From the NCBI GenBank assembly GCA_949152475.1, contig OX424555.1:95885515-95949514 (forward strand): a DNA stretch of 64,000 nt, written 5' to 3'. The first letter of the stretch is position 1; every line of letters begins with the position of its first letter. Below the pieces are notes generated by a model, which saw nothing but the letters and a program-made list of their open reading frames with translations, was not told the DNA's origin and did no database searches. The position numbers were made by a program, and so were the translations under genes. Shown piece after piece: positions 57,201-64,000 of this stretch. The stretch is from Terebella lapidaria (Eukaryota; Annelida; Polychaeta; Terebellida; Terebellidae).

Positions 57201-58672
57201 AAATATAGCCATACTCATTGAGTCAATTTTTATAAAAGTTAATGATGTCAATTATTCGATAAATTCAAATACATTAAAACATGATTGATATTAGTCGTGC
57301 TAATTGAGTTAATTTATATCAAAATGAACTATTCCATGACTATCCTATTGAATGTAGTGGTTCTATTTACTTCAGGTCAGTCCGGCCGCTGGACGTGGCG
57401 ACATGCCAGATTGTTTCAAAGCCACCGACTGCGATGATTCCTCTGACCAGGAGAATGACCATACCCAGGAGCATGACGACAGACTGGGCCGTGTCCGCCC
57501 ACAGCACCGCCTTCATCCCACCCTGGCCACGTCGGGGGTAAACCAACATTTTACACTCATCTTTCACTTGTTATTCTTCTCCCATTTGAAGACCTCCATT
57601 ACATCAAACTTGACTATAATTTGTACATTGGATGTTATTGATTCTGTACATTGTGTCACATCTCTATAATGTTGAATATACGGTTTTTTGCCATCATCCA
57701 CATCAATTCATTTTCCCATCCAGGTAATTGACTTTCATCATGTCGAGCGGTGTTTTATTGAAAGGTATAAAACTTGTAATGTTTTCACATCTCTGTAGAT
57801 ATTAAATGTCTATTTTCTTACCAAAGTAGTGTATGAAACACAAACGGAACCGACAAGCACAATAGCCATCCAGACAGGTAAACCAGTTGCTGGAATTCAA
57901 AACGTACTTCAGATAGTCATATGAAAGTTTCTTTCCGCCACATTTTCAATTTTACACACCCATGATATGACAGGTATTAGCTTCACCTTGAGAAACACAC
58001 AATGCCGGCACATACATGACAAATCCGCAGTGGAACCCCTGAATATCACAAAGCGTAGAAATTATACATTATTCCAAGAGGAATTCGGAACTTTTCATAA
58101 ATGCTACAGTCAGGGATCATAATTCTCTCTTCTCAAGTAAGACACTTACTCCCATCAGGCCGTGAACTATCGATGCCACAAGACGCAAGGTGTAGTTAAA
58201 TCTCATTTCAAGAAACTGAAACAAAGTATGTCAAATTGATCTCCATACATGTTGAAATAAAACTTTTAGATGATGTATCTTCTCGATAATAAAGGCACGA
58301 TTTTCCCTAATTTCTACTCACTTCAAAGACGCTATGTAACTTCATAGCATGGAATCTCGGAACGACGAAGTACGCGATTAGGGGCAGCGAGCTGCAGTAC
58401 CCGAGGGCCATGAACCAGTACGCGAGACCCTCGTGGTACACCTCGACAGGGTCGCTGACGAAAGACACAGCTGAGAGCCAGCTGACGAATAGGGACACCG
58501 CGACCGGGAGCACGGACATGGAGCGTCCGGCCAGCACGAAGTCGTCTAGTGTGGTCCGCTTGTGGCGCCTGTCCTGTATGCCGTGGTACAGGCCCAGGAC
58601 ACAGGACAAGGCCAGGGCCAGGGAGAAGGTCAGGTAATCCGCCCAGCCTAGTCTTCTTGTGTCTCCTGACAT
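54258..58672 (-). CDS. SLC5-family sodium:solute symporter, monocarboxylate-transporter type (gene B)
   Basis: Spliced host gene on the minus strand with ATG at 58672 and stop at 54258-54260. Thirteen coding exons with GT-AG junctions: 58322-58672, 58150-58215, 57987-58038, 57822-57889, 57371-57522, 57030-57170, 56663-56792, 56258-56346, 56037-56164, 55772-55932, 54953-55134, 54505-54614, 54258-54349. They sum to 1722 bp (573 residues). Exons 2, 3, 5, 6, 7, 9 and 10 have the same lengths as in gene A and all junction phases agree, so the two are paralogues. Visible SLC5 features: WADYLTFSLALALSCVLGLYHG, DDFVLAGRSMSVLPVAVSLFVS, FLEMRFN, GGMKAVLWADTAQ, and STLSSYLNSLSLTLLKDIVEP around the expected sodium site. 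Exon 11 encodes a loop with sequons NCT, NVS and NTT. Role as for gene A; substrate not known. Confidence 0.88.
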
Positions 58673-59802
58673 CGTCGTGACGTGAAGTGGTGTTCGATTG
58701 GTATCGATTCGTGTTTGCTTATTCGCCGAATTGTAAGTGACGCCTGGGCAATGAACTAGGGACTGATGGCCCTGTTGGCTGCCATCTAATTTTGATTACT
58801 TGGTCACAATATGGTTAATGATACATTCTGTATACACACAAATATGGATCAGTCCTCAGATATAATGTCGTATTCTGATTCCATCGATTATTACTTTTTA
58901 TTTAGTCCATGTCAAGTCCAACAGAGTCTGTGAGTTAACACCGCCCCACAACTGCATTTAGGACCTGGCGATCAACCTGCTAAGTGTACTTAATGTGTTC
59001 GTAGCGGGAGCATTATCCAAATACATGTACATAAGGATATCGTTGTCCTTTCGGTGTCAAAATATCGTTGTCAATTCAGTGATCAATCTAATTAGCGGGG
59101 TTACTGTGACATTTCTATGATATACGATAGCACCATGGTGTCAGTTACAACGACAAACAAGAACAGTCTTAAACACAACGCAGATCGACGGCTACCTCTA
59201 TATGATGCACAATTGGTGGTTTCACAAACGCGAATTTCTTCCCATATTATTTCTTCCCATGATATAACCAGTAAATTGTTCGGCGAAATGCGCATTTTTA
59301 ATACAGCTAAGCTTAATGATTGTCCAGCGTGCTCAGGGACATTTCGTGCCCGGAAGGTAGAACTTATAACAGTTTGGCTCCACCTAAAAATTGCTCTCGC
59401 ACTTTAATGTAATGCACATACTTAATGTCTAATAAAAGAGTGTCCATTCGCACTAAAATTCATTAAACACGATGAACTGGTATCAACAAACCCCGTGAAA
59501 CTGATGCACATCAGTCATTAACACTATCATGATGTGGCGGTGTATGCAATCTTTGGAGCACAATGCTGGGTACTTTTTACTCCTTGTAATGTATTTGCGA
59601 TTGCAAGTAATAGATTATATAAATATCTATTTAATACATTAAATTAATACTTGAGTTGTTGTTTGAACAAATCTCTAGAATTTTTATGCACATAAATAAC
59701 GTTGTATGCTAGTTAACGTATATGGTATATATAATGAATAATTCATCAATATAAATCCCGCGTAAATACAGAATCACTTTACCCACGTGTATAGTGAATG
59801 TA
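58673..59802. other. Upstream region of gene B, no gene seen
   Basis: Would include the promoter and any 5' non-coding exon of gene B. No TATA box or other element could be fixed. The short frame 59117-59407 matches no family. Confidence 0.5.
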
Positions 59803-60450
59803 AGTATCAATCTATTACCACCAATGCAACTAGACTTTAATGATGCCAATGGCAAACGTAAAATACAACATTTTGCAATAGAAACAAAGCCCGACCAAAT
59901 AGTTTATCCAAAGACACACTGGCGTCACCAGGGGCAGACAGTGTGTTAAATGTAGTTGTTTCTACTGTACACCTGATGTAATTATATTGCCCAACAAAAT
60001 ATGAAACTAATTTGGAAATCGGAAACAAACCCCATGGAATAGATACATGACAAGTACATAGGTACCTGATCACAAGCCAAAAGGCTACTGAGTTTATGGT
60101 GAAGGGTCCTTGGCTCCAGTGACACCAATAGCGTTAATGAAAATGACGCCAGTGTGTTTTTTGTTTATTTAAAAATTTGGTCGGGCTTTATTCCTATTCC
60201 AGAGATATTTCATCAAAATCTCGTGCCTACATATATATATTTCAGTTGGTCTTGAGCTTCTTTCTCAAAAGCTCACACACTATGTATATGGTCAATACTG
60301 AAGGCGCTATAGACATTCTTGGAGGGTCTCTTAGTCACAGAGTTTTAGTCAAAACTTCGAGAGTTGCGATGTAATGTGGGTACACAAGTCAATAATTAAC
60401 GTGACACTCCAGTTAATGAATATACCTGTTTATCGTGGGGTCGCCGAAAT
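59803..60450 (+). repeat. Family A interspersed repeat with an internal inverted segment
   Basis: Starts AGTATCAATCTATTACCA as at 3924 and ends with the same GTGACACTCCAGT...GTCGCCGAA block. Inside, 59877-59927 (AATAGAAACAAAGCCCGACC through ACACTGGCGTCA) recurs in reverse complement at 60144-60198, so part of the repeat folds back on itself. This suggests either a foldback element or one copy inserted into another. No coding capacity. Confidence 0.65.
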
Positions 60451-61079
60451 TTACATTGGTACCGTATCCAAAGAGTGTAATATTATTAACTGTCTATATA
60501 TCCATACGACGAGGAAGAACGGCCCAAGTAAGGTATGTAGCGCTTTGTTCTATTTTCAATTATATTTGAGAGGGGAAACATGGATTTTATGACATTCATT
60601 TAGTGGACGATTACCAACTTCTTACATTTTTTTGCGATAGAAGTCTGAAATTCGGTAACAAATTGTTGTTTGACTCCAAGGTGAAGTATAGTAGATAACA
60701 GGATATTGGGGTGACATGATAGGGATCACTAGCCGAAACATACTTATACCCAGGAGATGCCAGAAAGCTACCACAGGACATACGTAGTATTTACCGAATT
60801 TTTATGAGCAAATCTAGCAGATGTAGCAAATTTGTCGGGAAAAACATATGGGGTACATAATGGGCCAAGCGTAGTATAGCTAGTATCAGAATGCAGCATA
60901 ACCCACACTAACCTGGAACCAATACCCAGGGTACTCTAATGCCAGGGAAAACAGGGGAAAACAGAAAATAGGGATAACTCAGAAACAATTCCTGCACGGA
61001 AAAAACAGAGAATATTAAGATATAACCAAAAGCGGGGAAATTCCTTAGAAAATGTCATGGTCATAGAAAGTCAAATTTC
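60451..61079. other. Intergenic sequence with a dispersed repeat fragment
   Basis: No gene. The segment near 60620-60690 is the reverse complement of the repeat fragment at 18828-18892. The rest is AT-rich and not recognised. Confidence 0.5.
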
Positions 61080-61985
61080 AAGGTCACCACACAAACTGAT
61101 ATATATGATTTCTAATTGAAAGTGCAAACATCCAAACTCCATATTCAAGCATTCTTGGAGTACAATAGTTGCAGCTCCCATCATAAAAGAAAAAAATTAG
61201 TCCAAAAACTAAAAATGATTACCGGACAATATATGTTTTATTAGCCATATTTTCCCATGACCTCGAAAAAAGGTCACTGGTCAAATACGAAATCACGAGT
61301 ATATTCAGCATATATCATTTCCTATATGTCCACAGTTGATTGCTAAGCTGTAAATTAAATAAGAGATATTAACAATTTTGTTCTGTGACCTTGAAAATTA
61401 AATCAAAAGTCAAATACAAAGTCATCAGAATATTCGGCACATATATCATTTCCTGTCTGTCCACAATTGATTCTCAAGTTGTAAAGTTGATAAAGTTGAT
61501 AAAGTGACCTTGAAAATAAGATCAAAGGTCAAGGTCATGAGAATATTCAGCAAATAACATTTCCCATATGTCCGCAATAGATTCCTAAGCTGTAAAGTCG
61601 TTAATAAGAGTGATATTAGCCATTTCGTTCTCAGACCTTGAAAATAAGGTCAAAGATAAAATTCAAGGTCACAAAAATATCCAGCATAATTATATCATTT
61701 TCATATGTTCATAACTTGATTCCTAAGCTGTATAGTTGATAAAAAGCGAGATATTGACCATTTTGTTCTCTGACCTTGAAAATGAGGTTAAAGGTCAAAT
61801 TCTAAGTCCAATAATAGTCAACATATATAATTTCCTATATGTCCACAATTGATTCCTATGCTGTAAAGTTGATAATAAGCGAGATATTAGCCATTTTGTT
61901 GCTCAATGTCCACAATTGATTCCTAATCTCTGATCTCAATATTTTTTATTCCTAATCTCTGATCTCAATATTTTAGCAATAATAT
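61080..61985. repeat. Tandem satellite, roughly 120-140-bp units, with AGGTCA-type half-sites
   Basis: Repeated order of blocks: TATATCATTTCC.ATATGTCCACAATTGATTCCTAAGCTGTAAAGTTGATAA-like sequence, then a GAGATATT(A/G)(G/A)CCATTTTGTTC-type block, then a TGACCTTGAAAATAAGGTCAAAGGTCAA-type block. The TGACCT/CAGACCT marker recurs at about 61259, 61386, 61504, 61632 and 61771, giving spacings of roughly 118 to 139 bp. One unit reads AAAGGTCAAGGTCA, which holds nuclear-receptor-type half-sites. Non-coding. Confidence 0.8.
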
Positions 61986-62194
61986 TGTAACGATTTCAAG
62001 CCGAAAACTGTGTTCGGCCAAGTTTTAATACCTGTTTGTTAATGATACATGTGGTTATATGATGTTTTACGGTCGTTAAATGAATTTTAAATTGATTTTA
62101 AGTGTATATATACGCTTACCAAAGTTCGGGGTATTTTTCGGCTGCTTCGGCTGACATCAGACCTTGATGGTCAAGATACGCGATAACGTAAAAG
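61986..62194. other. Short AT-rich intergenic stretch
   Basis: Nothing recognised. Confidence 0.4.
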
Positions 62195-62835
62195 TGCTCG
62201 GAAACCAGGGGCGTGTACAGGATTTCCGGAAGGGGGGGGGGGATGGCACAACATGACGGCAGGGGGTGTGGGGGCCGCTCAAGGTCCCTAGAAGCTGGAG
62301 CCCCTGGGAAGAGTTTTGGTGGGTTTGTTGCCTTATTTAGATACATTACACATGTACATGTAGTTAAATTTAATACAGAATTTTGGCTGTGGGACGCTTC
62401 TGTGCAGTGGCGAGTTTGAATGGAAGGGATTGTCTGAAAAGAGGGGGTCCAACATAATACGGCGTCGGGTCTGGGGCCCACTCAAGGGCCCCAGAAATCA
62501 GATCCTTTGTTTTGTCCTGTGGTAGCTTTCTGGCATCTCCTGGGTATAAGTCCCAATTCATGCCCCTGGTATATAAAAAAGTATGATGTGAAGCGAGCCT
62601 GTCGGTGGGGGTCTGGGGTGGGGGTCCGCTCAAGAGACCTCGGAGCAAGAGTCTTTTTTATGTTCAGTGTTAAGTTGATGGCATCTCCTTGGTATGACTT
62701 CCACTTGAATAACATGGATCGCCCTACTTTCATATTTAATGACAAAAATAGAAACGAAGCGAGCTCGTCTCAGCTGGGGGGTCTGGGGCCTGCTGAAGGG
62801 CCCAGAAGTCAGGGCCTTTTGTATGCGCCGAATTA
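62195..62835. repeat. G-rich tandem repeat, units of roughly 150 to 190 bp
   Basis: The block GGGGTCTGGGGCC.GCTCAAGGGCCCCAGAA and variants recur near 62265, 62465, 62610 and 62776, each followed by GGCATCTCCTGG or GATGGCATCTCCTTGGTAT-type sequence. The left edge (CAGGGGCGTGTACAGGATTT near 62208) resembles the start of some hAT-type transposons, so the array may be the interior of such an element; no matching right end was found. The frames on both strands here are by-products of the repeat. Confidence 0.6.
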
Positions 62836-63069
62836 ATTTTGTGGCCTTTCCTGGGAATGAATTGCACTTGAAAATTCATGTTCGTGTTCGGGTATACAGA
62901 TGAAATGACAACCGAAGTGAACTTAGAGAATTTATAGAAGTAGAGTCAACCGAAGTAATAAGAGAAGGACTGGAAGACCAGTCGGATTGAAATAACGGTG
63001 AACCCAAGCTATCAACCGAAAAAGAAGAGGTCGAGAGAAGGAGCCGAACACCGAACTACATGATAGGTG
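62836..63069. other. Intergenic stretch, no gene seen
   Basis: Short purine-rich sequence with no recognised feature. Confidence 0.4.
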
Positions 63070-63370
63070 ATCCCTACTTCGGGAACACTGGAAGCTGCAG
63101 ACCCGAACACGCTACCACCAAGAGTGCCTGCAGCCGGAGCATCGGAGCTTCCTGAAGTCCCCACCTGAGTCAACCGAGACATCCTGCAGCCGGAGCACCG
63201 AAGTCTCCCGAAGCACCCCTGCAGCGCCAGAGATAACCGAGCACCGGAGTCAGCCGAAGCGCCCCTGCAGCCGAAGTGCCAGAGAACCGAGATGGCCTGC
63301 AGCCGTAGCAACGAAGTTTCCCGAAGCGCCCCTGCAGCCGAATTCCCGGAGCTATCCCCAGAACCAGAAA
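63070..63370. repeat. GC-rich minisatellite
   Basis: Imperfect short units built on CCTGCAGCCG(A/G)AG and CCGAAGCGCCCCTGCAGC, with about six CTGCAG (PstI-type) cores. Open frames on the minus strand encode Gly/Ala/Ser/Cys-rich sequence with shifting repeats, as expected from a minisatellite and not from a gene. Confidence 0.7.
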
Positions 63371-64000
63371 CAACCACTCAACGACCGTCTCTATAACACT
63401 CAGTTGACCCGAAAAAGACTATAGAAGAAAAATCGACCGTTAGAACCGTTACATTATGTCTCATTATGAAGCATAGGATAATTTAAGGTGAGAAAATCCC
63501 ATTTGGGCCTAGTTCGAGCCACAATGGCCCACTTCGAGCGATTCATGTATAAAATATTATGACTATCGTTTTGCTTGTACTTTGAGTTCTTTTATTTCTG
63601 TGGTTTCTTGTTGTAACGTGGTATTCTGTTAATATATTTAATAATTTTTGTGGTCACCAGCCCGATGAGCTTACAAAATCTCTTCTGGTGTCCAGCATAT
63701 GTTCCCTCGGCTTCTTTTGTTAACATATGTGAAATAAATTTTCTTTCTTTCAAGGGCAACGAAACTTATACACATCAGAAGTACGTATGAGGAGTCTTAT
63801 GCATCAATCAGACAAAAAGTTACTGAACAGATTTTGTGAAAATGACTGTCCTTAATAATGGCCGCAATTTTGAGAAAAATTCGGAAATCAAAAACCTAAA
63901 CGATGCGTCCCTTTTCAAATATTTTCAGGCATTTTTGTGCAAAATTTCAGAAAGATTCGAGGGTAAAATTTAAAGATACAAATATGGATGACGGACGCAA
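63371..64000. other. Intergenic sequence to the window end
   Basis: AT-rich, no frame or element recognised. Confidence 0.5.

Noticed and set aside
62116-62836. Overlapping frames of 68 to 121 codons on both strands
   Set aside because: They fall on the G-rich tandem repeat and show no domain.
63012-63377. 121-codon minus-strand frame, Gly/Ala/Ser-rich
   Set aside because: It is the translation of a GC-rich minisatellite whose unit length is not kept in frame.

Overview
The window looks like animal nuclear DNA, probably from a marine invertebrate. It has AT-rich intergenic sequence, host genes split into 13 short coding exons with GT-AG introns, simple and minisatellite repeats, and large LTR retrotransposons. 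Nothing bacterial, no CRISPR array and no tRNA or rRNA gene was seen. A lophotrochozoan such as a mollusc is my guess; the sequence does not prove it.

Layout. 1-19216 is gene-poor: a short-unit satellite rich in CRE-like TGACGTCA sites (1-470), a few diverged interspersed repeats, hairpins and homopolymer tracts. 19221-45915 is one composite block of two related Ty3/gypsy (Metaviridae-type) LTR elements. Element R (plus strand) inserted first, at a TTAG target. Element L (minus strand) later inserted into the 5' LTR of R at a TAAA target, splitting it into 19221-19674 and 33112-33403. The two LTRs of L look identical; those of R differ at about three of 746 positions, so both insertions are recent and the nesting order agrees with the LTR ages. 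Each element carries gag, pol (protease, RT, RNase H, integrase) and an unusual third gene of about 930 codons where env would be. The third gene encodes a Cys/His-finger plus coiled-coil protein that I cannot assign to a known family. L looks whole in all three genes; R has whole gag and pol, and its third gene looks broken about once.

45920-64000 holds two host genes, both SLC5-family sodium:solute symporters of the sodium-coupled monocarboxylate transporter type. One is on the plus strand (47931-51857), the other on the minus strand (54258-58672). They face each other tail to tail with matching 13-exon structures, so they are an inverted paralogous pair. A 1.2-kb non-autonomous hAT-like transposon lies between their 3' ends. 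Beyond the second gene are unclassified repeats, a satellite of roughly 120-140-bp units with nuclear-receptor-like half-sites (61080-61985), and two more G/C-rich tandem repeats.

The strongest candidates for something undescribed are in the retroelements: (1) the third gene; (2) an 11-nt sequence shared by the 3' polypurine tract and three copies spaced exactly 54 bp apart at the start of pol, in both elements; (3) dense, strand-specific, frame-independent CGACCC/CGGCCC motifs; and (4) the head-to-head arrangement, which makes a natural inverted repeat with arms of nearly 12 kb.
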